Below, piece after piece: positions 1-7,479 of a DNA stretch of 9,782 bases; position 1 is the stretch's first letter, and each line of letters begins with the position of its first letter. The notes below the pieces were generated by a model. That model was not told the origin of the DNA and searched no databases. It saw nothing but the letters and a program-made list of their open reading frames with translations. The DNA comes from an uncultured Corynebacterium sp. GTDB lineage: Bacteria; Actinomycetota; Actinomycetes; Mycobacteriales; Mycobacteriaceae. Location: positions 1 to 9,782 of the forward strand of contig NZ_CALTVG010000069.1 in assembly GCF_943912665.1 (NCBI RefSeq). The letters are read 5' to 3'. The position numbers and the translations under genes are program-made.

Positions 1-1418
1 ACGTTGAAGCCGCCGGTGATGATGATTTCCTTGATGCGGCTGACCAGGCGGATGAAGCCATCGTCCTCCATTACGCCCATGTCACCGGTGCGGAACCAGT
101 CGCCGTGGAAGGCCTTCTGGGTGGCCTCCTCGTCGCCGAAGTAGCCCTTGAACACCTGCGGGCCGCGGGCTAGGACCTCGCCCTCCTCGCCGTCCGGCAT
201 GGTCTCATCCAGGTTCTCCGGGTTGGCGATGCGAATCTCGGTGTCCGGGAAGGGGATGCCCACATAGCCCGGGCGGCGGGCGGAGGTCATGGGGTTGCCC
301 ACGATGATGGGGGAGCATTCCGTGAGGCCGTAGCCCTCCACCAGCATGCCGCCGGTGTACTTCTCCCACTTCTCCACGGTCTCCACCGGTAGGGTGGACG
401 CACCGGAGAAGGCGGCGCGCACGCCGTCGAGGGATACGTCGTTCTCCTCCGCCTTGGCCACGATGCGCTCGTAGAGCGTCGGCACGCCCGGCACCCACGT
501 CGGGGTGTGCTTCTTCATCAGGTCCATGATGAGCGGCATCTGCGGGCTGGGCAGGAGTACCAGCTCGCTGGCGATGAGCGGGGCCAGGGTGGCGTTCATG
601 GTCAGGCCGTAGGCGTGGAAGAAGGGCAGGGCGGCCAGCATGCGCTCCGGGGAATCGCCCAACTGCGGCACCCAGTGCTTGCCCATGAGGATGTTGGCAA
701 AGAGGTTGCCGTGGGTCAGTTCCGCGCCCTTCGGCTTGCCGGTGGTGCCGGAGGTGTACATGATGATCGCGGTGCTGTCCTTGGTGACCTCCTCCGGGGA
801 GACCACATCGGAACCGTCGCCGCCGATGGCGTTGCCTACCAGGGATTCCCACGGCACCGTGTTCGGCGCCGGGGCGGTGAGCTGATCGCGCTTGGACTTC
901 AGCGGCGGGATGGGCAGGCGCAGCGCCAAGCGCTGGGCGGTGGGCATGGCGTTGACCATGTTGATGGACACGACCGTCTCCAGGTCGGTGGTCGCGCGCA
1001 GCTTCTCCAGGGTGGAGGCCGTCTTGTCCCAAGAGATGGCGATGCGCGCCCCGTGGTTCTGGAACAGGCCCTCCAGTTCGTGTGCGGTATAGAGCGGGTT
1101 GTGCAGCACGGCGATGGCGCCGAGCTTGAGAACGGCCCAGAAGGAGGCGATGAACTGCGGGCAGTTCGGGGCCACGATGGCCACGCGGTCGCCCGGGCGA
1201 ACGCCGAAGGCGCGCAGGCCGGCGGCGGCGCGGCGGACCTGCTTGTCCAGCTCCGCGTAGCTTTGCGTGCGGCCGAAGAAGTACGTCGCGGGCTTGTCGG
1301 GGCTCAGGGCGAGGTTGTTGTCGTAGACGTCGAGAAGCGTGGTGTCTCCGTACTCCAGACTGTGCGGAGTCCACTCCGGGTAATGCTGGAGCCACGCCTT
1401 GGACTCAAATGCCGACAT
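1..1418 (-). CDS. fadD: Long-chain fatty-acid--CoA ligase (FadD family), C-terminus beyond the window edge
   Basis: Predicted to adenylate a fatty acid with ATP and transfer it to CoA, feeding lipid synthesis or degradation. The visible part begins [11 protein letters not shown] and covers 472 complete codons. The P-loop-like motif [11 protein letters not shown] starts at residue 221. The YGLTE adenylate-binding motif is at 363-367 and the RTGD motif ends at Asp446. The visible end, [11 protein letters not shown], is the hinge before the small C-terminal domain, so roughly the last 90-100 residues of a usual 560-570-residue enzyme lie outside. The ATG at 1418 is chosen because AAAGGTG (minus strand, 1430-1424) sits 5 nt upstream. 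It is divergent from mshA, with no visible functional link to it. The family is certain. The substrate chain length is not readable, and the gene symbol is a family label rather than an assigned orthologue. Confidence 0.93.
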   Translation of the reverse strand, partial: MSAFESKAWLQHYPEWTPHSLEYGDTTLLDVYDNNLALSPDKPATYFFGRTQSYAELDKQVRRAAAGLRAFGVRPGDRVAIVAPNCPQFIASFWAVLKLGAIAVLHNPLYTAHELEGLFQNHGARIAISWDKTASTLEKLRATTDLETVVSINMVNAMPTAQRLALRLPIPPLKSKRDQLTAPAPNTVPWESLVGNAIGGDGSDVVSPEEVTKDSTAIIMYTSGTTGKPKGAELTHGNLFANILMGKHWVPQLGDSPERMLAALPFFHAYGLTMNATLAPLIASELVLLPSPQMPLIMDLMKKHTPTWVPGVPTLYERIVAKAEENDVSLDGVRAAFSGASTLPVETVEKWEKYTGGMLVEGYGLTECSPIIVGNPMTSARRPGYVGIPFPDTEIRIANPENLDETMPDGEEGEVLARGPQVFKGYFGDEEATQKAFHGDWFRTGDMGVMEDDGFIRLVSRIKEIIITGGFN

Positions 1419-1494
1419 CGGTTCACCTTTCGGTCGCGTAACTTTGGGTACGGGCCAGTATAACGCGGGGCGAATGCGGTTACACTGGGCAACT
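1419..1494. promoter_or_regulatory. Divergent fadD / mshA promoter region
   Basis: This 76-bp spacer must hold both promoters. On the minus strand TATACT (plus coordinates 1457-1462) is a near-perfect -10. It would start fadD mRNA near 1450 and give a leader of about 30 nt that includes the Shine-Dalgarno. On the plus strand TACACT (1481-1486) ends 8 nt before the mshA ATG. The -35 position expected for mshA overlaps the fadD -10, so the two promoters probably compete for RNA polymerase. No convincing -35 box is seen for either, which is common in corynebacteria. This rests on motif inspection only. Confidence 0.6.
1481..1486 (+). promoter_or_regulatory. Putative -10 element of mshA (leaderless start)
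   Basis: TACACT is followed by eight bases and then the mshA ATG at 1495. Transcription would therefore begin at or within about 3 nt of the start codon. No purine-rich Shine-Dalgarno lies upstream of the ATG (the preceding bases are gggcaact). Both facts point to a leaderless transcript, a frequent arrangement in actinobacteria. Confidence 0.5.
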
Positions 1495-2760
1495 ATGCGC
1501 ATCGCGATGATTTCCATGCACACCTCGCCCCTGGAACAGCCCGGATCGGGCGACGCGGGCGGGATGAACGTCTACGTTCTCAACACCGCCCGCCAGCTCG
1601 CCCGCCTCGGCGTGGACGTGGATATTTTCACCCGCGCCACGCGTCCGAGCCAGGGGGAAGTGGTGGACGTCGAGGAGCACCTGCGTGTCATCAACATCAT
1701 CGCCGGCCCCTACGAGGGCCTGAGCAAGGAGGAGCTGCCCACGCAGCTCGCGGCTTTTACCGGTGGCATCTGCAACTTCGCGCGCTGTTTTGACGTGGAC
1801 TATGACGTCATCCATTCGCACTACTGGCTCTCCGGCCAGGTGGGGTGGCTGCTGCGGGACCTGTGGGACGTGCCGCTGGTGCACACCGCGCACACGCTGG
1901 CGGCGGTGAAGAACTCGCACCGCACGCTCGATGACACCGCGGAAACGGAAGCGCGCCGCATCTGCGAGCAGCAGCTGGTGGATAACGCCGACATCCTGGT
2001 GGTCAACACCGCCCAGGAGACGCGGGACCTGGTGGAGCACTACGACGCCTCCGAGGAAAACATCGTGGTGGTCTCCCCGGGCGCCGACACGGAGCTCTAC
2101 ACGCCGGGCACGGACCGCATGACGGAGCGTGCCCGCCGACAGCTGGGCATTCCGCTGCACACGAAGGTGGTGGCGTTCGTCGGCCGCCTGCAGAAGTTCA
2201 AGGGTCCGGAAGTGCTCATCCGCGCCACCGCGGAGCTCATGGAGCGCGACCCGGACCGCAACCTCCGCGTGGTCATCTGTGGCGGTCCGTCGGGGGCGAA
2301 CTCCTCCCCGGACACCTACCACGCCCTGGCCTGCGAGCTGGGCGTGGAGCGCACCGTGCGTTTTTTGAACCCGCGCCCGCCGCAGGAGCTCGTGGCCATC
2401 TACCAGGCCGCGGACATCGTGGCGGTACCCAGCTACAACGAGTCCTTCGGCCTGGTGGCGATGGAGGCGCAGGCCTCGGGCACACCGGTTGTGGCGGCCG
2501 CGGTGGGTGGCCTGCCCATCGCCGTGGCGGACGGGGACACGGGCCTGCTCGTGCACTCCCACGCGGCGGAGGACTGGGCGGACGCGCTGGAGCAATTGCT
2601 TGACGACGATCCCCGGCGCATCGCCATGGGCGAAGCCGCCGTCGACCACGCCCAGCAGTTCAGCTGGGCGGCGGCCGCAGCACAGCTGGAAAACATCTAC
2701 GCCGACGCCATGAGCATCGCGATCCCGGACTGTCACACGCGCCGGGCAAGCGGCTACTAA
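1495..2760 (+). CDS. mshA: D-inositol-3-phosphate glycosyltransferase MshA (mycothiol synthesis)
   Basis: Cytoplasmic GT-B glycosyltransferase of family GT4. It transfers GlcNAc from UDP-GlcNAc to 1D-myo-inositol 3-phosphate, the first committed step of mycothiol synthesis. The 421-residue protein begins [17 protein letters not shown] and has the N-terminal GGMNVY loop (22-27). It also has [18 protein letters not shown], the diphosphate-binding GRLQKFKG segment (Arg231, Lys236), and the EX7E motif of retaining GT4 enzymes with Glu316 and Glu324. These numbers equal those I recall for C. glutamicum MshA (418 residues), which supports the ATG at 1495. An in-frame extension to 1399 would run through the promoter and into fadD. 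The last 15 or so residues diverge from the family, as expected for a poorly conserved tail. Two genes that separate mshA from gpm1 in M. tuberculosis (from memory, Rv0487-Rv0488) are absent here. Confidence 0.97.
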   Translation: MRIAMISMHTSPLEQPGSGDAGGMNVYVLNTARQLARLGVDVDIFTRATRPSQGEVVDVEEHLRVINIIAGPYEGLSKEELPTQLAAFTGGICNFARCFDVDYDVIHSHYWLSGQVGWLLRDLWDVPLVHTAHTLAAVKNSHRTLDDTAETEARRICEQQLVDNADILVVNTAQETRDLVEHYDASEENIVVVSPGADTELYTPGTDRMTERARRQLGIPLHTKVVAFVGRLQKFKGPEVLIRATAELMERDPDRNLRVVICGGPSGANSSPDTYHALACELGVERTVRFLNPRPPQELVAIYQAADIVAVPSYNESFGLVAMEAQASGTPVVAAAVGGLPIAVADGDTGLLVHSHAAEDWADALEQLLDDDPRRIAMGEAAVDHAQQFSWAAAAAQLENIYADAMSIAIPDCHTRRASGY

Positions 2761-2798
2761 AACCACATAAGCGGGCATAAACCCACACTTTGGGGTGG

Positions 2799-2814
2799 TG
2801 TGTTTGGCTTCACA
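2799..2814. promoter_or_regulatory. Putative GlxR (CRP-family) operator upstream of gpmA
   Basis: The sequence is TGTGT-TTGGCT-TCACA. It matches the CRP/GlxR consensus TGTGA-N6-TCACA at 9 of 10 half-site positions. Its centre is about 43 bp upstream of the gpmA ATG. If transcription starts at or near that ATG, this is the spacing of a class II CRP activator site. GlxR is the cAMP-responsive global regulator of corynebacterial carbon metabolism, so a glycolytic target is reasonable. Binding is inferred, not shown. The right half also contains an exact CCTGTGAA on the minus strand (2809-2816), the half-unit of a PHO box, but no tandem partner is seen. Confidence 0.55.
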
Positions 2815-2849
2815 GGCGGGCCGCTGAAAAACGTGGCATGCTGGTGTTT

Positions 2850-3599
2850 ATGACTAACGGAAAGCTGATTCTTCTTCGACACGGACAGTCCGAATGGAAC
2901 GAATCCAACCAGTTCACCGGTTGGGTAGATGTCAACCTCACCGCCAAGGGTGAGAGTGAGGCTAAGCGCGGTGGCGAGCTGCTCAAGGAGCAGGGCATCC
3001 TGCCGGAGGTTGTGTACACCTCCCTGCTGCGTCGTGCCATCCGCACCGCCAACATCGCCCTCAACGCGGCTGACCGCCACTGGATTCCGGTCGTGCGTGA
3101 CTGGCGCCTCAACGAGCGTCACTACGGCGCTCTGCAGGGCCTGAACAAGTCCGAGACCAAGGACAAGTACGGCGAGGAGCAGTTCATGGCATGGCGCCGC
3201 TCCTACGGCACCCCGCCGCCGGAGCTCGAGGACGGCGCAGAGTTCTCCCAGTCCGGGGACCCGCGCTACGCCAACCTGGATCAGGTTCCGCGCACCGAGT
3301 GCCTCAAGGACGTCGTCGAGCGCTTCGTGCCCTACTTCGAGGAGGAGATCCTCCCGCGCGCCAAGAAGGGCGAGACCGTCCTCATTGCCGCACACGGCAA
3401 CTCCCTGCGCGCGCTGGTCAAGCACCTGGATAACATCTCCGATGATGACATCGCGGGCCTGAATATCCCGACCGGTATCCCGCTGGTTTACGAGATCAAG
3501 GAAGACGGCTCCGTCGTCAACCCGGGCGGTACCTACCTCGACCCGGAGGCAGCCGCCGCTGGTGCTGCCGCCGTGGCCGCACAGGGCGCTAAGAAGTAA
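2850..3599 (+). CDS. gpmA: 2,3-bisphosphoglycerate-dependent phosphoglycerate mutase
   Basis: Interconverts 3-phosphoglycerate and 2-phosphoglycerate in glycolysis and gluconeogenesis, through a phosphohistidine in the cytoplasm. The 249-residue product starts [17 protein letters not shown] and carries the LLRHG signature with the phospho-acceptor His11. The ERHYG segment has Glu89, and [14 protein letters not shown] has the second catalytic histidine, His182. A C-terminal Ala-rich tail ([19 protein letters not shown]) also occurs in other corynebacterial GpmA proteins as I recall them. The ATG at 2850 matches the family N-terminus. The in-frame ATG at 2838 is less likely. No clear Shine-Dalgarno precedes 2850, and a weak -10-like CATGCT (2837-2842) allows a leaderless mRNA. 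A strong terminator follows, so the gene is probably monocistronic. Confidence 0.97.
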   Translation: MTNGKLILLRHGQSEWNESNQFTGWVDVNLTAKGESEAKRGGELLKEQGILPEVVYTSLLRRAIRTANIALNAADRHWIPVVRDWRLNERHYGALQGLNKSETKDKYGEEQFMAWRRSYGTPPPELEDGAEFSQSGDPRYANLDQVPRTECLKDVVERFVPYFEEEILPRAKKGETVLIAAHGNSLRALVKHLDNISDDDIAGLNIPTGIPLVYEIKEDGSVVNPGGTYLDPEAAAAGAAAVAAQGAKK

Positions 3600-3623
3600 A
3601 GCTGCCCTTAACTTTCGCTGCGC

Positions 3624-3663
3624 ATAATCCCCAGGGAGTCTATACTCCTTGGGGATTATTTTA
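3624..3663 (+). terminator. Rho-independent terminator after gpmA, overlapping the senX3 promoter region
   Basis: The left arm is ATAATCCCCAGGGAG (3624-3638) and the right arm is CTCCTTGGGGATTAT (3645-3659). They pair over 15 bp with a single G-U wobble around the hexaloop TCTATA, and are followed by TTTTA. The hairpin lies 24 nt after the gpmA stop. The -10-like hexamer TATACT (3641-3646) spans the loop and the first two bases of the right arm, only 31 bp before the senX3 GTG. The same DNA may therefore end gpmA transcription and start senX3 transcription. Confidence 0.9.
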
Positions 3664-3677
3664 GGGTGTGACTCGTC

Positions 3678-4940
3678 GTGGAACTGATGCTCCTTGCTTT
3701 CCTCGCCGGTGTGGTGGCCTGCGGGCTGGCCATACCGGTGATTACGCGTGTCCGCGAGCGGCTCGACCGCCGGCGCGCCCGCGATTCCGACTCCAACCAG
3801 GTCACCAGCGTTAGCCAGGTGCTGCACCTCGCCGTGGGAGGCTCGCCCTCCGGCATCACGGTGTTGTCCAAGGACAAGGAGATCATCTTCTCCAACCCCA
3901 CCGCCCACGAGATGTCGATGGTGCACGACCGTGCCGTGAACCCGGATGTGTGGTCTGTGGCGCAGGAGGTCTTCGAGGACAAGGAGACCCGCACGCTGGA
4001 TCTGACCATCCCGAAGCGCCGCACGGGCAACCGCGTGACCCAGGTCCGCGCGGTGGTCAAGCCGCTGACGCTCAACGACGACCGCTTCGTCATCGTCTAC
4101 GGCACCGACGAGTCCGAGTCGGTGCGCATGGAGTCCGCGCGCCGCGACTTCGTGGCTAACGTCTCCCACGAGCTCAAGACCCCGGTGGGCGGCATCGCCC
4201 TGCTGGCGGAGGCCCTGCTCCAGGATACCGGCGACCAGGATCACGTCGAGTACTTCGGCGGCAAGATCCAGAAGGAGGCCGCCCGCATGGCGGAGATGGT
4301 CAGCGAGCTGATCTCGCTGTCCAAGCTGCAGGGCGCGGAGGCGCTGCCGGAGATGGAGCCGGTGAGCCTGGATGACATCGTCGATGCGGCCATTGCCCGC
4401 AACCAGGTGGCCGCGGACAACCACCACAATCGGCTCACCCGTGGCGAGTCCGTCGGCGTGCAGGTGATGGCGGATGAGTCCCTGCTCGTCACCGCAGTGT
4501 CGAACCTCATCTCCAATGCCATCCACTATTCGCCGGATGAGATGCCGGTGTCCGTGACGCAGAAGGTGGTGGGTGGCAACGTCGTCCTCGTGCGCGTGAC
4601 CGATCGCGGCATTGGCATCGCCCCGGAGGACCAGAAGCGCGTGTTCGAGCGCTTCTTCCGCGTGGACAAGGCGCGCTCGCGCCAGACCGGCGGAACCGGT
4701 TTGGGGTTGGCCATTGTCAAGCACGTGGTGGCAAACCACGGCGGCAACATCAAGCTGTGGTCCCGGCCTGGGACGGGCTCGACGTTCACAATCGAGCTCC
4801 CTATCTACACAGAAGAAAAGCCAGCGGATACTCTAGAGAATCAGGATAATAAAGAAGACGGGGCCGTCAGCTCCGCCGCTCCTGGCTTGCAGCGCGCCGT
4901 CGCGCGCGTTGCCGCACGTCGAAAGGATAAAGCTCAATGA
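3678..4940 (+). CDS. senX3: Sensor histidine kinase, SenX3 type (phosphate-responsive two-component system)
   Basis: Membrane-anchored kinase that would autophosphorylate on histidine and pass the phosphate to the adjacent RegX3. Of 420 residues, one hydrophobic helix (about 2-22) is followed by a basic RVRERLDRRRAR stretch, then a PAS-like domain (about 48-140). The H-box FVANVSHELKTP has His164 as the phospho-acceptor. The ATPase domain has N-box Asn276 and Asn280, DRGIGIA (Asp309) and the G2 loop GGTGLGLAI (from Gly338). A charged tail of about 40 residues ends the protein. The GTG at 3678 is the only start near the promoter, because TGA at 3669-3671 closes the frame upstream; ATG at 3687 is an alternative. 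AGGGTG (3663-3668) may be its ribosome binding site. The stop overlaps the regX3 start (ATGA), so the pair is translationally coupled. Confidence 0.93.
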   Translation: MELMLLAFLAGVVACGLAIPVITRVRERLDRRRARDSDSNQVTSVSQVLHLAVGGSPSGITVLSKDKEIIFSNPTAHEMSMVHDRAVNPDVWSVAQEVFEDKETRTLDLTIPKRRTGNRVTQVRAVVKPLTLNDDRFVIVYGTDESESVRMESARRDFVANVSHELKTPVGGIALLAEALLQDTGDQDHVEYFGGKIQKEAARMAEMVSELISLSKLQGAEALPEMEPVSLDDIVDAAIARNQVAADNHHNRLTRGESVGVQVMADESLLVTAVSNLISNAIHYSPDEMPVSVTQKVVGGNVVLVRVTDRGIGIAPEDQKRVFERFFRVDKARSRQTGGTGLGLAIVKHVVANHGGNIKLWSRPGTGSTFTIELPIYTEEKPADTLENQDNKEDGAVSSAAPGLQRAVARVAARRKDKAQ

Positions 4941-5635
4941 CCACCATCCTCATCGTCGAAGATGAAGAGTCGCTGGCCGATCCCCTCGCATTCCTCCTCC
5001 GCAAGGAGGGATTCGACGTCCTCCTCGCGCCCGACGGGCCGAGCGCGCTCGAGCAGTTCGAGGCGAACTCCGTGGACATCGTCCTGTTGGACCTGATGCT
5101 GCCGGGCATGTCCGGCACCGACGTGTGCAAGCAGCTGCGCGCCACCTCCTCGGTCCCGGTCATCATGGTCACTGCCCGCGACTCGGAGATTGACAAGGTG
5201 GTGGGTCTGGAGCTCGGCGCCGATGATTACGTGACCAAGCCGTACTCTTCCCGCGAGCTCATCGCCCGCATCCGCGCCGTGCTGCGCCGCGGTAGCGAGG
5301 TCAGCTCCGAGGGCGGCGAGGAGGAGCCGGACGAGCAGATTCTGGAGGGCGGCCGCGTGCGCATGGACGTGGAGCGCCACACCGTGCTTGTCGACGGCGA
5401 ACCGGTCTCCATGCCGCTCAAGGAGTTCGATCTCCTCGAATACCTCCTGCGCAACGCTGGCCGGGTGCTTACCCGCGGCCAGCTCATTGACCGCATCTGG
5501 GGCGCTGACTACGTGGGCGATACCAAGACGCTCGACGTCCACGTCAAGCGCCTGCGCTCCAAGATCGAATCCGAGCCCTCGCACCCGCAGAACCTGGTCA
5601 CCGTCCGCGGCTTGGGCTACAAGTTCGACGCTTAG
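4937..5635 (+). CDS. regX3: OmpR/PhoB-family response regulator, RegX3 type
   Basis: DNA-binding partner of the upstream kinase; orthologues in mycobacteria control phosphate-starvation genes. The 232-residue protein has a receiver domain with the acidic pocket Glu8-Asp9, phospho-acceptor Asp52 in LLDLMLPG, switch residue Thr79 and Lys101 in TKPY. An acidic linker (about 110-126, EGGEEEPDEQ) follows. The winged helix has KEFDLLEYLLRN, the recognition part DTKTLDVHVKRLRSKIE, and ends VRGLGYKFDA. The length is normal for the family. AAAGGA (4922-4927), inside senX3, is its ribosome binding site. It ends 11 bp from the convergent gene on the other strand, with no hairpin terminator visible between them. 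Which genes it controls cannot be read from the protein. Confidence 0.95.
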   Translation: MTTILIVEDEESLADPLAFLLRKEGFDVLLAPDGPSALEQFEANSVDIVLLDLMLPGMSGTDVCKQLRATSSVPVIMVTARDSEIDKVVGLELGADDYVTKPYSSRELIARIRAVLRRGSEVSSEGGEEEPDEQILEGGRVRMDVERHTVLVDGEPVSMPLKEFDLLEYLLRNAGRVLTRGQLIDRIWGADYVGDTKTLDVHVKRLRSKIESEPSHPQNLVTVRGLGYKFDA

Positions 5636-5646
5636 TCCGCAGGCTT

Positions 5647-6507
5647 CTAGTCCGCCGGGTGCCGCGGGAACTCCACCCCGGAGCGCTCGCGGGCTTCGAG
5701 GTGGCGGGCGAGGATGTCGTAGCACTGTTCACCCAGCAGGGCGATGAGCTCAGTTTTCTGCGACTTCCACAGCGGTTCCTCCGCGATATGGCAGGACGGA
5801 TCGGCCGAGCAGTACCAGTCGAAGTCCTCGCCGCCGTTGCCCCAGCCGCGGCGATCATATTCGCCGATGGTGGTGCGCAGAATCTCCTCGCCGTCGGTGC
5901 GCTCCTCGTAGTCCTCGTGGCGGCGAATCGGCAGCTGCCAGCACACCTCCGGCTTGACCACGGTGAGTTCCTCACCGGCGTCGATCGCCCACTGGTGGAG
6001 GGCGCAGCCTGCACCCGTGGCCCAGCCGGCGCGGTTGGCAAAAATGCACGCACCGCCCACGATGGGCGTCTTGAGCTCCGGCTCCTCGCCGTCTTCGCCC
6101 TCGTCCCATTCCAGCCAGGGCTCCAGCTCGTCGGAGTGGCTCTCCAGGTACTCGTCCACGCCCTCCGGGCGGTGCTGCCAGTAGCGTGCGGGCATGCGCG
6201 TCACGGCGTCGCGAAGCTGCTCCCGGTCCGTCTCATCCGCCATGTAGGCGCCGTGGACGCAACAGCCGACGTCCGGCTGGTTCTTATCAATGCCGTGGCA
6301 GCGCTCGGTCCCGAATTGGCACGCATAGTGAGATTCCAGCCAGGTGAGGTCGACGGAGAACACGTGCAGCGGGTCCTCCGGATCAGTGAACTCGAACCAC
6401 TCGCGCGGGAAGTCAGGGGCCTTTTCGCGGCCGGCACGGATGGAGGCAGCGGCGGGGGAGGAGGCTGGAAAACCCAGGTAAACCTCGTTTGATTTCGGGC
6501 GATTCAC
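5647..6507 (-). CDS. Conserved Cys/His-rich protein of unknown function (Rv0495c-like by position)
   Basis: I do not recognise a characterised function. The 286-residue product has no signal peptide or membrane helix. It holds ten cysteines, most in clusters: Cys63-x6-Cys70-His71, Cys82-Cys83-x-His85, Cys154-x13-Cys168-x2-His171, Cys189, Cys233-x5-Cys239-His240, and Cys262. Such spacing, especially the CC pair, recalls families thought to chelate zinc or iron (YkgJ / DUF3109 types) and suggests a structural metal or Fe-S centre. That is inference. An acidic segment (about 122-145) lies between the first two clusters. The GTG at 6507 gives the full conserved-looking N-terminus. The upstream GTGGGTAG is too close to act as a good Shine-Dalgarno, so a very short leader is likely. 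The gene is divergent from ppx by 33 bp. From memory, M. tuberculosis keeps a similar gene (Rv0495c) beside ppx (Rv0496). Confidence 0.88.
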   Translation of the reverse strand: MNRPKSNEVYLGFPASSPAAASIRAGREKAPDFPREWFEFTDPEDPLHVFSVDLTWLESHYACQFGTERCHGIDKNQPDVGCCVHGAYMADETDREQLRDAVTRMPARYWQHRPEGVDEYLESHSDELEPWLEWDEGEDGEEPELKTPIVGGACIFANRAGWATGAGCALHQWAIDAGEELTVVKPEVCWQLPIRRHEDYEERTDGEEILRTTIGEYDRRGWGNGGEDFDWYCSADPSCHIAEEPLWKSQKTELIALLGEQCYDILARHLEARERSGVEFPRHPAD

Positions 6508-6540
6508 ACCTACCCACGGTAGACCTACTACTCTGGAAGC
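6508..6540. promoter_or_regulatory. Very short divergent promoter region of the Cys-rich gene and ppx
   Basis: Only 33 bp separate two divergent start codons. On the plus strand TACTCT (6529-6534) ends 6 nt before the ppx GTG, so ppx is probably leaderless. The GGAAG touching the start codon is too close to be a Shine-Dalgarno. On the minus strand TAGTAG (plus 6526-6531) could be the -10 of the Cys-rich gene, with a leader of roughly a dozen bases. The two -10 elements overlap, so the genes are likely to be co-regulated or mutually exclusive. Confidence 0.5.
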
Positions 6541-7470
6541 GTGCGATTAGGTGTATTAGACGTCGGAAGCAATACCGTCCACCTCGTTGCGGTTGATGCC
6601 GCGACCGGTGGCCGGCCCACTCCGATGAGCGATTGGAAGACTCCGCTGCGTCTGGTGGAACAGCTGGACAAGAAGGGCAACATCCACGAGAAGGGGCTCA
6701 AGAAGCTCATCAATGCCGTGGGGGAGGCAAACGAGCTGGGTGAGAAGCTTGGCTGTGACGAGTTCATGGCTTTTGCCACCTCCGCGGTGCGCTCCGCCAC
6801 GAACTCGGCTGAGATCCTCGACGAGGTAGAGAAGCAGACCGGCGTCCGCCTGGAAATCCTCTCCGGCGAGGAGGAGGCGCGCCTGACCTTTCTGGCGGTG
6901 CGCCGTTGGTACGGCTGGTCCGCCGGCCGCATTACCAACCTCGACATCGGTGGCGGCTCCCTGGAGCTGTCCACCGGTACCGACGAGCACCCGGAGCTCG
7001 CTTTCTCCCTCGACCTCGGCGCGGGACGCCTGACCCACAATTGGTTCGACACCGATCCCCCGGAGAAATCCAAGGTAAATCTTCTCCGTGACTACATTGA
7101 TGCGGAATTGGTAGGTGTGGCCGAGCAGATGCGCGCCCTCGGCCCCGCGGGCCTGAGCGTGGGGACCTCAAAAACCTTCCGTACGCTGGCCCGACTCACC
7201 GGTGCGGCACCGTCCTCGGCGGGCCCCTACGTCAAGCGCACGCTCACCGCACCGGGTCTGCGGCAGCTGATTTCTTTCATCTCCCGCATGACTGCAGCTG
7301 ACAGAGCGGACCTTGAGGGTGTAAGTTCTACCCGATCGCACCAAATCGTCGCGGGCGCTCTCGTGGCCGAGGCGAGCATGCGGGCCCTGGGAATTGAGAA
7401 GCTGGAGATCTGCCCGTGGGCTCTGCGTGAGGGTGTTATTCTGCGCCGTACCGATAAGGGACTGGAATAG
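6541..7470 (+). CDS. ppx: Exopolyphosphatase, Ppx/GppA family (short actinobacterial form)
   Basis: Predicted to release phosphate from the ends of polyphosphate chains; relatives can also bind or hydrolyse pppGpp. The 309-residue protein is the compact ASKHA-fold core without the HD-type C-terminal extension of the roughly 500-residue E. coli enzyme. Phosphate-1 motif: DVGSNTVHL (7-15). Catalytic acidic loop: [10 protein letters not shown] with Glu110-112. Phosphate-2 motif: DIGGGSLEL starting at Asp135. GAGRLT and [12 protein letters not shown] follow. The GTG at 6541 is chosen because the family begins directly with [11 protein letters not shown]. It starts a tight same-strand run, with 9 nt to the membrane protein gene and 33 nt from that gene to proC. 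Its position two genes from a phosphate-type two-component system suits a role in phosphate storage. It is closest by position to M. tuberculosis Rv0496. Confidence 0.94.
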   Translation: MRLGVLDVGSNTVHLVAVDAATGGRPTPMSDWKTPLRLVEQLDKKGNIHEKGLKKLINAVGEANELGEKLGCDEFMAFATSAVRSATNSAEILDEVEKQTGVRLEILSGEEEARLTFLAVRRWYGWSAGRITNLDIGGGSLELSTGTDEHPELAFSLDLGAGRLTHNWFDTDPPEKSKVNLLRDYIDAELVGVAEQMRALGPAGLSVGTSKTFRTLARLTGAAPSSAGPYVKRTLTAPGLRQLISFISRMTAADRADLEGVSSTRSHQIVAGALVAEASMRALGIEKLEICPWALREGVILRRTDKGLE

Positions 7471-7479
7471 GAAAGAAAC

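Noticed and set aside
205..1395. A 396-codon minus-strand frame inside fadD
   Set aside because: It is a frame-shifted reading of the ligase gene on the same strand; the true frame has all adenylation motifs.
1399..1494. An extended MshA N-terminus beginning at 1399
   Set aside because: The extension would cover the divergent promoters and the fadD start. Residue numbering from 1495 places the catalytic residues at their known positions.
2757..4739. A 660-codon open frame on the minus strand across gpmA and senX3
   Set aside because: It lies opposite two certain genes, is rich in His, Gly, Leu and Arg as expected from antisense of high-GC codons, and matches no family.
6495..6507. GGTGTGAA (minus strand) at the start of the Cys-rich gene as a PHO half-box
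   Set aside because: It matches CCTGTGAA at only 6 of 8 positions, lacks a partner 11 bp away and overlaps the start codon.
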